From DASRTE01 sp035656095 (GTDB lineage: Bacteria > Actinomycetota > Actinomycetes > Jiangellales > Jiangellaceae): 51,406 nucleotides of DNA. The DNA lies in assembly GCA_035656095.1 (NCBI GenBank), contig DASRTE010000006.1, forward strand, positions 1-51,406, given 5' to 3'. The notes under the pieces were generated by a model. The model was not told where the DNA came from. It made no database searches and worked only from the letters and a program-made list of their open reading frames with translations. Below are positions 1 through 8,267 of the stretch, piece after piece. Position 1 is the stretch's first letter. The number at the start of each line of letters is the position of its first letter. The translations under genes were made by a program, and so were the position numbers.

Positions 1-95
1 GCCATGAACCGCGGGAACTCCTCGAACTGGGTCCACTGGTTGTAAGCGGTGCTGATCGGGACGTTGACATCGACGGACTTTTCAGCGGTTGCCAT
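1..95 (-). CDS. SRPBCC (polyketide cyclase/dehydrase-like) protein, N-terminal fragment
   Basis: Only the first 31 codons lie in the window, and the gene runs off the left edge. The reading frame begins MATAEKSVDVNVPI and continues into STAYNQWTQFEEFPRFM. This is the usual opening of bacterial SRPBCC/START-fold 'cyclase/dehydrase' proteins: a short beta strand, then the Y-x-x-W-T-x-F-E-x-F-P-x-F motif. These proteins bind hydrophobic ligands, but the ligand cannot be told from this fragment. The ATG is preceded by GAGAGGAG at a good distance, which fixes the start. It is divergent from rimO. Many actinomycetes have ftsK upstream of rimO, so the neighbour here is different. Confidence 0.75.
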   Translation of the reverse strand, partial: MATAEKSVDVNVPISTAYNQWTQFEEFPRFM

Positions 96-205
96 TGTGT
101 TCTGCTCCTCTCGAATGTTCTGTCCTCGAGGCCCGTACCCGCCGGCGACGCACCGAAACGGGAGGCGGTCCGTGTCACAGGCTCCCGACGTGCGAGGCTC
201 GTGCC

Positions 206-1633
206 GTGCGCGGGCTCTCGGTGGCGATCGTCACACTCGGGTGCGCCCGCAACGAGGTCGATTCGGAGGAGCTCGCCGGACGTCTGGACGCCGAGGGCTT
301 CGAGCTGGTCGACGACCCGGCGACGGCGCAGACGGTGGTCGTCAACACCTGCGGGTTCGTCGAGCAGGCCAAGAAGGACTCCATCGATGCCCTGCTGGAG
401 GCCGCCGACCTGCGGACTGCCGGCCGGGTCCGGTCGGTCGTCGCGGTGGGCTGCCTGGCCGAGCGGTACGGCGCGGAACTGGCCGCCGAACTGCCTGAGG
501 CCGACGCGGTGCTCGGATTCGATGACTACGCCGGCATCGGCGACCGCCTGCGGGCGGTGCTCGACGGGAGACCGCAGGTCTCGCACACCCCTCGGGACCG
601 TCGGCTCCTGCTCCCCGTGGCGCCGGCAGAACGGGCCGCCGTGACTGTGTCGATCCCGGGCCATGCCGGGCCCGATCTGCCGGCAGGGCTGGGCCCGGCG
701 TCGGGGCCGCGGCCGGTACGGCGCCGTCTCGACGGGGGCCCGGCGGCGCCGCTGAAGCTGGCCAGTGGATGCGACCGGCGCTGCTCGTTCTGCGCGATCC
801 CCCGATTCCGTGGAGCGTTCTCGTCACGCCGCCCGATCGACGTGCTCGACGAGGCCCGCTGGCTGGCCGGCCAGGGCGTCAGCGAGCTGTTCCTGGTGAG
901 CGAGAACTCCACCTCGTACGGCAAGGACCTCGGCGACCCGATGCTGCTCGAAACGCTCCTACCCGAGCTGGCCGCGGTAGACGGGATCGACCGGGTTCGG
1001 GTGTCGTACCTGCAGCCTGCGGAAATGCGGCCATCGCTGGTCGGGGTCATGACGTCGACGCCCGGCGTGGTGCCGTACTTCGACCTGTCCTTCCAGCACG
1101 CGAGCGGGCCGCTGCTGCGCCGGATGCGCAGGTTCGGCTCCGGCGCGTCGTTTCTGGACCTGATCACGACGATCCGGCAGCGGGCGCCAGCGGCAGGCAT
1201 CCGCTCCAACGTCATCGTCGGGTTCCCCGGCGAGACCGACGACGACCTGGCTGCCCTCGAGTCGTTCCTCGAGCGGGCACGGCTGGACGTGGTGGGTGTG
1301 TTCGGCTACTCCGACGAGGACGGCACCGAGGCGGCGGGCTTCGACGCGAAGCTGCCGGCCGACGCGATCAGGGACCGGGTGGCGCGGGTGGCCGCGCTGG
1401 TCGACGAGTTGGTGGCCCAGCGCGCCGAGGACCGCGTTGGCGACACCGTCGACGTGCTCGTCGAGTCCGTGGAGGACGGCGTGGCCGAAGGGCGTGCCGC
1501 GCACCAGGGCCCGGAGGTGGACGGGACCACGACGGTGACGGGCGTGCCGGCCCGGGTCGGCGACCTGGTGCCGGCGCGCGTCGTCGGCAGTACCGGCGCG
1601 GACTTGCTGGCCACACCGGCAGCCGTACGCTGA
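206..1633 (+). CDS. rimO: Ribosomal protein S12 methylthiotransferase RimO
   Basis: Radical SAM enzyme that adds a methylthio group to the conserved Asp of ribosomal protein S12, in the cytoplasm. At 475 aa it fits the family. The N-terminal UPF0004 domain carries three cluster cysteines: C13 in LGCARN, C49 in NTCGF and C83 in VGCLAE. The radical SAM motif CxxxCxxC is C189-DRR-C193-SF-C196. The C-terminus is TRAM-like (about 400-470). A linker of about 45 residues between the two domains (about 130-180) is rich in Pro, Gly and Ala and looks lineage-specific. The GTG at 206 is chosen because GAGG sits 8 nt upstream and the protein then starts RGLSVAIVTLGCARN, as in homologues. The frame is open further upstream but reads nothing recognisable. 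pgsA follows 4 nt after the stop. Confidence 0.95.
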   Translation: MRGLSVAIVTLGCARNEVDSEELAGRLDAEGFELVDDPATAQTVVVNTCGFVEQAKKDSIDALLEAADLRTAGRVRSVVAVGCLAERYGAELAAELPEADAVLGFDDYAGIGDRLRAVLDGRPQVSHTPRDRRLLLPVAPAERAAVTVSIPGHAGPDLPAGLGPASGPRPVRRRLDGGPAAPLKLASGCDRRCSFCAIPRFRGAFSSRRPIDVLDEARWLAGQGVSELFLVSENSTSYGKDLGDPMLLETLLPELAAVDGIDRVRVSYLQPAEMRPSLVGVMTSTPGVVPYFDLSFQHASGPLLRRMRRFGSGASFLDLITTIRQRAPAAGIRSNVIVGFPGETDDDLAALESFLERARLDVVGVFGYSDEDGTEAAGFDAKLPADAIRDRVARVAALVDELVAQRAEDRVGDTVDVLVESVEDGVAEGRAAHQGPEVDGTTTVTGVPARVGDLVPARVVGSTGADLLATPAAVR

Positions 1634-1637
1634 CGGA

Positions 1638-2252
1638 GTGCCTCCGCCGCGGGACCTCGAGCCGAGTGCGTGGAACCTGGCCAACGCTCTCACCGTGCTG
1701 CGGCTCCTGCTCGTGCCGTTGCTGGCCTGGCTGCTCCTGCGCGACGGCGGTGAGGACGATCCCTCCCGGGTCGCGGCGTTCGTGACCTTCTCGGTGGCGA
1801 TGGTCACCGACCGGGTCGACGGTGAGCTGGCGCGTCGGCGCGGGCTGGTCACAGACTTCGGCAAGATCGCCGACCCGATCGCCGACAAGGCGCTCACCGG
1901 CACCGCATTCGTCGGGTTGTCACTGCTGGGCGAGCTGCCCTGGTGGGTCACGGTGGTCGTGCTCGTGCGTGAGATCGGGATCACCGTGCTGCGCTTCGTC
2001 GTCATCCGCCACGGCGTGATGCCCGCGGGCCGGGGCGGGAAGCTGAAGACGGGCCTGCAGGGGCTGGCGCTGGGCCTCTACCTGCTTCCGCTGCCGGCCT
2101 CCTGGCACCCGGTCGAGGTCGCGGCGATGGCCGTTGCCGTCGTCGTGACCGTGGTGACCGGCATCGACTACGCGGTGCAGGCGGCGCGCATGCGCCGGAC
2201 GAGCGCCCGAACGGCGGCCCGCAGGCACCGGGCGGCCGGGCCGGCGGCGTGA
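1638..2252 (+). CDS. pgsA: CDP-diacylglycerol--glycerol-3-phosphate 3-phosphatidyltransferase
   Basis: Membrane enzyme of phospholipid synthesis that makes phosphatidylglycerophosphate, the committed step to phosphatidylglycerol and cardiolipin. The CDP-alcohol phosphotransferase signature is complete: D58-xx-D61-G62-xx-A65-R66 ... G75-xxx-D79-xxx-D83. Several hydrophobic segments follow, at about 15-35, 85-105, 108-125 and 155-180. It is 204 aa, the normal length. It lies directly behind rimO and overlaps cinA by 4 nt (GTGA), so it is translationally coupled, in the rimO-pgsA-cinA-clgR order common in actinomycetes. TACGCT lies 6 nt upstream of the GTG, so an internal leaderless start is possible but unproven. 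Some actinobacterial paralogues of this family act on inositol, but the gene order favours PgsA. Confidence 0.92.
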   Translation: MPPPRDLEPSAWNLANALTVLRLLLVPLLAWLLLRDGGEDDPSRVAAFVTFSVAMVTDRVDGELARRRGLVTDFGKIADPIADKALTGTAFVGLSLLGELPWWVTVVVLVREIGITVLRFVVIRHGVMPAGRGGKLKTGLQGLALGLYLLPLPASWHPVEVAAMAVAVVVTVVTGIDYAVQAARMRRTSARTAARRHRAAGPAA

Positions 2253-3445
2253 GCGCTGCGGCGGCCGGCACGGTCGCGCTGGTGCTGGTGGGCGATGAGC
2301 TGCTGGCCGGGCACGTGGCCGATGCCAACGGCCCATGGCTCGGCCGGGTCCTTGCCGACGCCGGCATGCAGGTGGTGTCGGCCGCGTACGCCCGCGACGA
2401 CCTCGCGGCGGTCGTCGCGGCGGTGGAACGCGGCCTCGACGACGCCTGGGCGGTCATCGTCACCGGCGGCCTGGGCAGGACGAGCGACGACGTCACCAGG
2501 TCGGCCCTGGCGCACCTCGCGGGCGACGTGCCCGGCGTCGACCTCCCCAACGGGCAGGGGTCCGAGACAGGTGTGCGCCTGGACCTAGGTCGGGGGACGG
2601 TCTATACCGTGCCGGGCGTGCCGCGGGAGATGGCGGGCATGGTGTCCGGCGAGGTGCTGCCCCATCTGGTGGCCGCGGCCGGTGAGCTGCCGCCTCGGAC
2701 CACGCGGTCGTTGCTGGTGGTCGGGGTCAGCGAGGCCCGGGTCGCCGCCGCGCTGGCGCCGGTGGAGGCCAGGCTCGGCCCGAACGGTGCGCTCGCGTTC
2801 CTGCCTCGTCCGGGCGAGGTCGAGGTGCGGATCAGGTCCACCGGCCCCGACGCCGAGGCCGTGGCCGCCGCGGCCGTCCGCCAGTCGCGGGACCTGCTCG
2901 GTGACATCGTGGCGGCTGTCGACCGCGGCTTGGAGGAGGCGGTCGTGAGCGATCTCGTTCGGCAGGGTGCCACGGTGGCGACGGCAGAGTCGCTCACCGG
3001 CGGGCTGCTCTGCGGTGCGCTCGTGTCCGTGCCGGGCGCCTCCGCCGTGGTGCGTGGGGGAGTGGTGGCCTACGCGACGGACCTCAAGGCTCAGCTCGCC
3101 GGCGTCCCCGAGACCGTGCTCGACCGCCACGGCCCGGTGGCTGCCGACACCGCTGCGGCGATGGCAGAGGGGGTCCGGAACCTGTGTGCGGCGACCTTCG
3201 GCGTGGCGACGACGGGGGTGGCCGGCCCGGATCCGCAGGACGGCCACCCGCCCGGCACGTTCCATGTCGCCGTCGCATCGGCCACGGGGATCCGGGCCGG
3301 CGGGCGCTCTGCGGCGGCGCACCGGCCGGCCGGCCGGGAGATGATCCGTCGGCTGGCCGTGGTCCACGCACTCGACCTGCTGCGCCGGTGCGTCAACGGC
3401 ATCGACGGTGGCGTCGGGGAATCACCGGCCGAGCCGACACGTTGA
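2249..3445 (+). CDS. cinA: CinA family protein (MoaB-like fold plus NMN amidohydrolase domain)
   Basis: The 398-aa two-domain CinA. The N-terminal half (about 5-170) is the molybdopterin-binding-like COG1058 domain, with LVLVGDELLAGHVAD and VTGGLGRTSDDVT. The C-terminal half (about 235-390) is the nicotinamide-nucleotide amidohydrolase domain (PncC), with ATVATAESLTGGLL, VRGGVVAYATDLKAQL and TTGVAGPDPQDG. PncC activity recycles NMN to NaMN in the pyridine nucleotide cycle. The N-terminal COG1058 domain has ADP-ribose pyrophosphatase activity in some bacteria. The start GTG overlaps the pgsA stop (GTGA). clgR starts 91 nt downstream behind its own ribosome-binding site. Confidence 0.93.
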   Translation: MSAAAAGTVALVLVGDELLAGHVADANGPWLGRVLADAGMQVVSAAYARDDLAAVVAAVERGLDDAWAVIVTGGLGRTSDDVTRSALAHLAGDVPGVDLPNGQGSETGVRLDLGRGTVYTVPGVPREMAGMVSGEVLPHLVAAAGELPPRTTRSLLVVGVSEARVAAALAPVEARLGPNGALAFLPRPGEVEVRIRSTGPDAEAVAAAAVRQSRDLLGDIVAAVDRGLEEAVVSDLVRQGATVATAESLTGGLLCGALVSVPGASAVVRGGVVAYATDLKAQLAGVPETVLDRHGPVAADTAAAMAEGVRNLCAATFGVATTGVAGPDPQDGHPPGTFHVAVASATGIRAGGRSAAAHRPAGREMIRRLAVVHALDLLRRCVNGIDGGVGESPAEPTR

Positions 3446-3536
3446 CGGTCACGTGCCCCGGACTGCGGAGCTGTCGGCGACCGGAGGTACGGTGAACATG
3501 TCGGTGACGGCATCCGTTGCGAGGAGGGAGTGGCCG

Positions 3537-3848
3537 GTGGTTCTCGTCCGACGTCTGATCGGCGACGTCCTGCGCCGCCGTCGGGTCGACCAGGGCCGCA
3601 CCCTTCGTGAGGTGTCGGCCGCCGCCCGGGTGAGCTTGGGGTACCTGTCCGAGGTCGAGCGCGGACGCAAGGAGGCCTCCTCCGAACTGCTTGCGGCCAT
3701 CTGCCAGGCGCTCGACCTGCCCATGTCCGAGGTGCTCCGCGAGGTGAGCGAAGAGATGTCGCGCGTCGAGGCGGCGGCCGTCGGCGCCCTCACCCAGCTG
3801 AGGCCGCCTCGCCGGCCCGCCGGCCGCGACATGGTCGCAGTCGGCTGA
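3537..3848 (+). CDS. clgR: ClgR-type XRE family transcriptional activator
   Basis: Small helix-turn-helix activator of the Clp protease genes in actinomycetes. It is 103 aa with the HTH at about residues 20-60 (RTLREVSAAARVSLGYLSEV, then ERGRKEASSE), highly typical of ClgR. The start is set at GTG 3537 for two reasons: GGAGGG lies 8 nt upstream, and the product then begins MVLVRRLIGDVLRRRR, matching the family N-terminus. Upstream ATG 3498 and GTG 3492 are in frame but would add residues that homologues lack. The C-terminus ends MVAVG. Some ClgR proteins are Clp substrates through their C-terminal residues. The position after cinA is the conserved one. recA/recX, often next in actinomycetes, do not follow here. 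Confidence 0.9.
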   Translation: MVLVRRLIGDVLRRRRVDQGRTLREVSAAARVSLGYLSEVERGRKEASSELLAAICQALDLPMSEVLREVSEEMSRVEAAAVGALTQLRPPRRPAGRDMVAVG

Positions 3849-3926
3849 CAGCCGTCGCGCCGATCGGTAGCCGACGGCGCGCCGTGTTCCCGCCCTACTT
3901 CCGGTCCCGTGCGCCTACTGGTAAGT

Positions 3927-3958
3927 TTCCTATCTGAAAACACTGTTTCCGATAGGAA
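3927..3958. promoter_or_regulatory. 32-bp operator-like inverted repeat upstream of the ROK regulator
   Basis: Left arm TTCCTATCTGAAA (3927-3939) and right arm TTTCCGATAGGAA (3946-3958) are inverted repeats, 12 of 13 positions complementary, around a 6-nt centre. The element ends 10 nt before the start codon of the ROK-family gene, which places it to block that gene's transcription. ROK repressors commonly bind such interrupted palindromes and control themselves. The ligand is unknown. Confidence 0.65.
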
Positions 3959-3968
3959 GGCGGGCCGG

Positions 3969-5141
3969 ATGTCGCGGCGACCTGGCACACCGAGCCTCCT
4001 ACGCGCCATCAACGACCGCAGCGCCCTCGAGCTACTGCTCAGCGAGGGCCCACTGACACGCGCCCGGCTCGGTGAGCTCACGGGGCTGTCGAAGGTGACC
4101 GCCTCCCAGCTGGTGTCGCGGCTGCAGGGGCGCGGTCTGATCGAGGTCATCGGTACCCGGTCGGCCGGACGCGGCCCGAGTGCCGAGCTCTACGCCGTCC
4201 GGCCCGGCTGCTCCCACGGGGTCGGCATCGACATGTCGCCGGACGAGGTCGTCGCTGCCGTCGCCGACGTCACGGGAGCCGTGAAGGGACGGGTATCGCG
4301 GCCCGTCGGCGACGGCGACGACCCGGTTCGCCTGCTGAGCGACACGGTCCGCGCCGTGACCGCCCGGGCCGGCATCGCGGTCACCGAGGTCGCCGACGTC
4401 GTCCTCGGCACGCCGGGCGTGGTCGACCCGGTCACAGGCGACGTGGGCTTCGTATTCGATCTTCCACGCTGGCACCGTGGCCTCCGTGACGCCCTGCGCG
4501 CCGACCTGGGCTGCGACGTCACGATCGAGAACGACGTCAACCTGGCCGCGATCGCCGAGCGCGAATACGGCGCCGCCCGCGATGTCGACGACCTGGTGCT
4601 GCTGTGGGTAGGTCGCGGTGTCGGGCTGGCCGTGGTGCTCGGCGGTCGGCTGCACCGCGGGGCCACCGGTGCCGCTGGTGAGATCGGGTACCTCCCGGTA
4701 CCTGGCGTCCCCCTCCCGGCAAGCGGCTCCCAACCGGACAAGCGGGCCTTTCAGCGCCTGGTCGGCGCCGAGGCGGTGTCCGCCCTGGCCGCCGAGCACG
4801 GCGTCGCCGCCGACGGTGCGGCCGAGGCCGTCCGCGCGGCCCTGGCCGCGGGCTCGCCGGCCGAGGCCTTCCTCGGCGAGCTGGCCGACAGGCTGGCCAT
4901 CGGTGTGGCGGCCGTGTGCGCCGTCGTCGACCCGGCGCTGGTTGTGCTCGCGGGTGAGGTGGGTGCGGCCGGCGACGGTCCGCTCTGCGACCTGGTCACC
5001 CGCTCGATGGGACGGATCGTGCAGTTCAGGCCCCAACTCGTGCCCACCGGGGTCCCGGACACGCCGGTCCTGCGCGGAGCGCTGCTGACCGCCGTGGACC
5101 AGGCGCGCGAGGCCATGCTCGCGTCCACGGCCCACGGCTGA
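3969..5141 (+). CDS. ROK family transcriptional repressor
   Basis: 390-aa regulator with an N-terminal winged helix (about 15-75, LTRARLGELTGLSKVTASQL) fused to a sugar-kinase-like ROK domain (about 85-385). The ROK signature is visible in IENDVNLAAIAERE and in GATGAAGEIGYLPV. The zinc-binding CxCGxxGC stretch of many ROK proteins is missing after GEIG, and the expected His is replaced by Tyr, so this looks like a regulator and not an active kinase. ATG 3969 is chosen: GGAAGG lies just upstream, while an earlier in-frame ATG would place translation across the palindrome. No transport or sugar genes lie next to it, so the regulon must be elsewhere or it acts on itself. Confidence 0.85.
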   Translation: MSRRPGTPSLLRAINDRSALELLLSEGPLTRARLGELTGLSKVTASQLVSRLQGRGLIEVIGTRSAGRGPSAELYAVRPGCSHGVGIDMSPDEVVAAVADVTGAVKGRVSRPVGDGDDPVRLLSDTVRAVTARAGIAVTEVADVVLGTPGVVDPVTGDVGFVFDLPRWHRGLRDALRADLGCDVTIENDVNLAAIAEREYGAARDVDDLVLLWVGRGVGLAVVLGGRLHRGATGAAGEIGYLPVPGVPLPASGSQPDKRAFQRLVGAEAVSALAAEHGVAADGAAEAVRAALAAGSPAEAFLGELADRLAIGVAAVCAVVDPALVVLAGEVGAAGDGPLCDLVTRSMGRIVQFRPQLVPTGVPDTPVLRGALLTAVDQAREAMLASTAHG

Positions 5142-5299
5142 CCTGGCCCGTTGCGCAGCGCGGCACCGGCACCCCGGGTGTCGGCCGTCGAGTGCGTTCC
5201 GTTTGACCTGGTCGACGCACCATCGGTCGGGTCGTCGGCATACCCGTCGATCTCGTCGGAGGGCAGCCCCTGGTCTACGTCGACCGGGGGTACCACGCC

Positions 5300-5749
5300 T
5301 CAGGCCGGCCCGTCGCCTGACAGCTGCGGGCGCCGTCGGACCATCCATCGGTCCGGGTCGTCGAGCGCGGTGAAGCCGAGCGCCTCGTAGACTCCGTGTG
5401 CATCCTCGGTGGCGAGCATCCACCGTCGCAGCGTGGACAGATCCGGATGCTCCAGCAGCGCGCGCACGAGGAACCGCGACAGCCCGTGGCCGCGGTGCTC
5501 GGGCAGCACGAACACGTCGGCCAGGTATCCGAAGGTCGCCCGGTCGGTGACCGCGCGCGCGTAGCCGGCCTGGGCGCCGTCGGGCGCGTAGAGGCCCATC
5601 GGCAGGGAGCCGGCGACCGAGGACTCGACGGTCTCCCGCGTCACGCCCGGGCTCCAGTACGCGGTCCGTAGGAAGCCGTGGATCGTGTCGAGATCGAGCC
5701 GAGTCGGGTCGTCGCTGACCTCGTAGCCGTCTCCGCGTCGACGCCGCAT
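5300..5749 (-). CDS. GNAT family N-acetyltransferase
   Basis: 149-aa acetyl-CoA-dependent acetyltransferase of unknown substrate. The acetyl-CoA binding motif A is clear in YLADVFVLPEHRGHGLSRFL (V-x-P-x-x-R-G-x-G-x-S/A). The downstream strand RRWMLATEDAHGVYEALGF is motif B, with the usual Tyr near the GF end. The start region MRRRRGDGYEVSDDPTRLDL resembles small stand-alone GNATs of the 'YEVSTDPARLD' type. It is divergent from the DUF222/HNH gene. The function is general and no partner gene is adjacent. Confidence 0.85.
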   Translation of the reverse strand: MRRRRGDGYEVSDDPTRLDLDTIHGFLRTAYWSPGVTRETVESSVAGSLPMGLYAPDGAQAGYARAVTDRATFGYLADVFVLPEHRGHGLSRFLVRALLEHPDLSTLRRWMLATEDAHGVYEALGFTALDDPDRWMVRRRPQLSGDGPA

Positions 5750-5869
5750 TGGAAACCCTAAGGTCCGGACCCGGCCCCGGGTGGCAGCCCGCACACCCAC
5801 GGGCGCCCGGGTACAGCCCGCCGTGGAGGTGGGGTGGACTGTGTCCCGGTGTTTGTCGTACCTGGCCGG

Positions 5870-5890
5870 TAGGCTCGAACGCATGTTCGA
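5870..5890 (+). promoter_or_regulatory. Leaderless promoter with a perfect LexA (SOS) box over the start codon
   Basis: TAGGCT (5870-5875) lies 7 nt before the ATG at 5883, the spacing of a leaderless -10 element. TCGAAC-GCAT-GTTCGA (5875-5890) matches the actinobacterial LexA consensus TCGAACN4GTTCGA at every fixed position and includes the ATG. Bound LexA would cover both promoter and start codon. Confidence 0.85.
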
Positions 5891-7484
5891 ACAACGGGTC
5901 GACACACGCGCAGTGGCGGTGCGGCGGCTGGCCGTGGTCGGCCGGCAGGCCCGTGGTGGCGGGTCGCCGGGTGGGCGGCTGCGGGGTCGGCAGGCGCGGG
6001 CGGCCCGGGCGGTGGCCGCGGCGGCGGCCGGGCCGGCGGGTGTGGTCGGGGTGGCCGCGCACCTGCAGCGCACCGGGTATGTGCCGTTGCGGGCCGAGCT
6101 TCCGGCGTTGCCGCCGGGGCCGGTGTTGGGTGGGCTGCTGCACGAGCTTGACAGCGAGCTGGATACGGCGACCGAGCGAATGTTGGTCGATGTGATGGCC
6201 GGCTGGCAGCGGCAGGCTGGGCACGCCGAGGCGGCGCAGCTGCGGGCCATGGCCGAGTTGGCGGGCCGGCCGATGTTCGCCGGCTGCGCCGAACACGGCC
6301 ACGACGACCCGGCCCACGGTATCCGCGGTGCGGCCTCGGTGGTCTCGGCCGAACTGCGGCTCGCGCCGGCCGCGGCGCTGGCGCGGGTGGTGGTCGCGTG
6401 TGAACTGGTGCAGGAGCTGCCGGCCACGTTGGCCGCGCTGGCGGCGGGGCGGATCGACGGGTACCGGGCCAGGATCATCGCCGAACAGACCCGCCCCCTC
6501 GCCCAGCTCCCGGACCTGCGCCGGTCCGTGGAGGCGACGCTGCTGGCCCGGGCGCACCGGCAGACCGCCACGCAGTTGCGCGCCGCCGCTCGCAGGGCGG
6601 TGCTGGCGGCGGATCCGGCGAGCGCGGCCGAGCGGGACCAGAGGGCGCGGGCCGGGCGGTTCGTGTCCCCGCCGTGCCCCGAACCCGACGGGATGGCCAG
6701 CCTGCTGATCCGGCTACCCGCCGAAGACGCCGCCGCCATCTATGTCGCCGTGGACGCCGCCGCCCGCCGCCAGCAGAAGGCCACCGACTCGGACGACAAG
6801 CGGACCCTCGAACAGGTGCGCGCCGACGTGCTCGCCGAACTGGGCTGGTCCGCCCTGCATGCCGGACACCTGGGCTGCTGCCAGCCGACCTGCGGCCACG
6901 TCGGAATGCGCCTCGGTCGCCGCCGTGGCCGGCCCGTCATGGTGAACGTGACCGTGGCTTTCACGACGCTGATCGGCGTCGACGACCAGCCCGCCCACCT
7001 GCACGGCTACGGCCCGATCACCGCCGAGGTGGCCAGGCGGATCGCCGCCGACGGCACCTGGCGCAGGCTGCTCACCGACCCGGCCTCCCGGGCCGTCCTC
7101 GACGTCGGCCGAGAGCGGTACACCCCGCCGCCGGACCTGGCCGAGCACGTCATCGTCCGGGACAAGACGTGCAGGTTCCCAACCTGCACCCATCCAGCCG
7201 AAACCTGCGACCTCGACCACAGCACGCCCTGGGCGCAAGGCGGGCAGACAACCGCCGGCAATCTCGGCCCGGTGCACCGGCCTCACCACAACGACCACAC
7301 CCACCACGGTTGGCGACTCGACCAAACCGAACCCGGCCGATTCATCTGGACCGCACCCACCGGACACCGATACGAAGTCGACCCCGAAATCGTCGGACTC
7401 CTCCCCCAACCACCACCGGCACCACCGGCCGAGGATCGACCAGCCGAGCCGACACCGGCCGACCCCGACCCACCACCGTTCTGA
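5883..7484 (+). CDS. DUF222 domain protein with C-terminal HNH endonuclease motif
   Basis: 533-aa member of the actinobacterial DUF222/HNH family (13E12-repeat-like). The middle (about 80-350) is the DUF222 helical region. The C-terminus has the HNH core: CRFPTC (first Cys pair), CDLDHSTPWAQGG, then NLGPVHRPHHNDHTHHGW with the Asn and His ligands. This suggests a metal-dependent nuclease, though activity and target are unproven for the family. The tail is Pro-rich and disordered. The ATG at 5883 is chosen because the SOS-box promoter points to it (MFEQRVDTRA). An open frame continues upstream without family resemblance. The SOS box implies induction on DNA damage. A second DUF222-like gene with a near-identical start region is at 51162. 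Confidence 0.88.
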   Translation: MFEQRVDTRAVAVRRLAVVGRQARGGGSPGGRLRGRQARAARAVAAAAAGPAGVVGVAAHLQRTGYVPLRAELPALPPGPVLGGLLHELDSELDTATERMLVDVMAGWQRQAGHAEAAQLRAMAELAGRPMFAGCAEHGHDDPAHGIRGAASVVSAELRLAPAAALARVVVACELVQELPATLAALAAGRIDGYRARIIAEQTRPLAQLPDLRRSVEATLLARAHRQTATQLRAAARRAVLAADPASAAERDQRARAGRFVSPPCPEPDGMASLLIRLPAEDAAAIYVAVDAAARRQQKATDSDDKRTLEQVRADVLAELGWSALHAGHLGCCQPTCGHVGMRLGRRRGRPVMVNVTVAFTTLIGVDDQPAHLHGYGPITAEVARRIAADGTWRRLLTDPASRAVLDVGRERYTPPPDLAEHVIVRDKTCRFPTCTHPAETCDLDHSTPWAQGGQTTAGNLGPVHRPHHNDHTHHGWRLDQTEPGRFIWTAPTGHRYEVDPEIVGLLPQPPPAPPAEDRPAEPTPADPDPPPF

Positions 7485-7505
7485 CCAGCGGCCCAGTCGG
7501 CGTCG

Positions 7506-7526
7506 TAGACTCGAACGCGTGTACGA
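7506..7526 (+). promoter_or_regulatory. Leaderless promoter with LexA-like box at alkB-like start
   Basis: TAGACT (7506-7511), then 7 nt, then GTG at 7519. TCGAAC-GCGT-GTACGA (7511-7526) differs from the LexA consensus TCGAACN4GTTCGA at one position. The arrangement is the same as at 5870 and 51149. Confidence 0.75.
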
Positions 7527-8145
7527 AGCGCGCTATCCCCTCGATTGGCAGGCGTCCCTGCTCGGCGACGGCGAGCCCGCGTTCGACGAGCGATTCACCA
7601 ATGTCGTCCGGCACGTACTCGCCGACGGCGCATGGGTCGACGAGGTGCGCGGCTGGGTCACCGGTGCTGACGAGCTGTTCGGGCGGCTACTCGCCGGTAC
7701 CCCGTGGCGGCAACGGGACATCTGGATGTACGAGCGCCGGGTGCCCGAGCCGCGGCTCACGCACCGCTGGCTTCTCGACGACGAGGATCCGCCGCTCGCG
7801 ATCCTGAGAACAATGGCCACCGCGCTCGGCGAACGCTACGGCATCGTCTTCACCCAGGTGGGGACCAACCTGTACCGCGACGGCAGCGACAGCGTTGCGT
7901 GGCACGGCGACCGCGTCGCGCGGGAGTTGCCGGAGGCCACGGTCGCGGTGCTCTCGCTCGGGGCGCCTCGGCCGTTCAGACTGCGCCCGAAGGGAGGCGG
8001 TGGTTCGACCGGTTTCCTCCCCGAGCCGGGCGACCTGCTGGTCATGGGCGGTTCGTGCCAGCGGACCTGGGACCACGCGGTCCCCAAGGTGAGCTCCGCC
8101 GCACCGCGGATGGGCGTCCAGTTCCGCCACGCCTACGTCCGCTGA
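7519..8145 (+). CDS. alkB: AlkB-like 2-oxoglutarate/Fe(II)-dependent dioxygenase
   Basis: 208-aa oxidative demethylase of the AlkB superfamily, expected to repair alkylated bases. Iron ligands are visible as H129-x-D131 (AWHGDR) and H186 (TWDHAVPK). The 2-oxoglutarate-binding features are N117-x-Y119 (TNLYRDGSDS) and the R197...R203 pair (APRMGVQFR). The N-terminal MYEARYPLDW and GTPWRQRDIWMY regions fit the actinobacterial AlkB-like group. GTG 7519 is preceded by a TANNNT box and a LexA-like box, so translation is probably leaderless and DNA-damage induced. It follows the DUF222/HNH gene by 34 nt with its own promoter. The symbol reflects the family; substrate preference is not known. Confidence 0.88.
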   Translation: MYEARYPLDWQASLLGDGEPAFDERFTNVVRHVLADGAWVDEVRGWVTGADELFGRLLAGTPWRQRDIWMYERRVPEPRLTHRWLLDDEDPPLAILRTMATALGERYGIVFTQVGTNLYRDGSDSVAWHGDRVARELPEATVAVLSLGAPRPFRLRPKGGGGSTGFLPEPGDLLVMGGSCQRTWDHAVPKVSSAAPRMGVQFRHAYVR

Positions 8146-8267
8146 CCACGGACAGGTGCTCACGTGGCGAACGACCCAGTGGTCCGGCCCGGGCTGGTAT
8201 CTCATGCAGGCTGCGACGCTCTATCGACAAGGCGGAACTCCGGGCACGTGATCCGAGCGGACCGGTC

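Noticed and set aside
5151..5299. Possible coding remnant after the ROK gene (plus strand, RVVGIPVDLVGGQPLVYVDR then stop)
   Set aside because: It reads smoothly for about 30 residues but is preceded by an in-frame stop, has no start and matches no family I recognise. Chance is a sufficient explanation.
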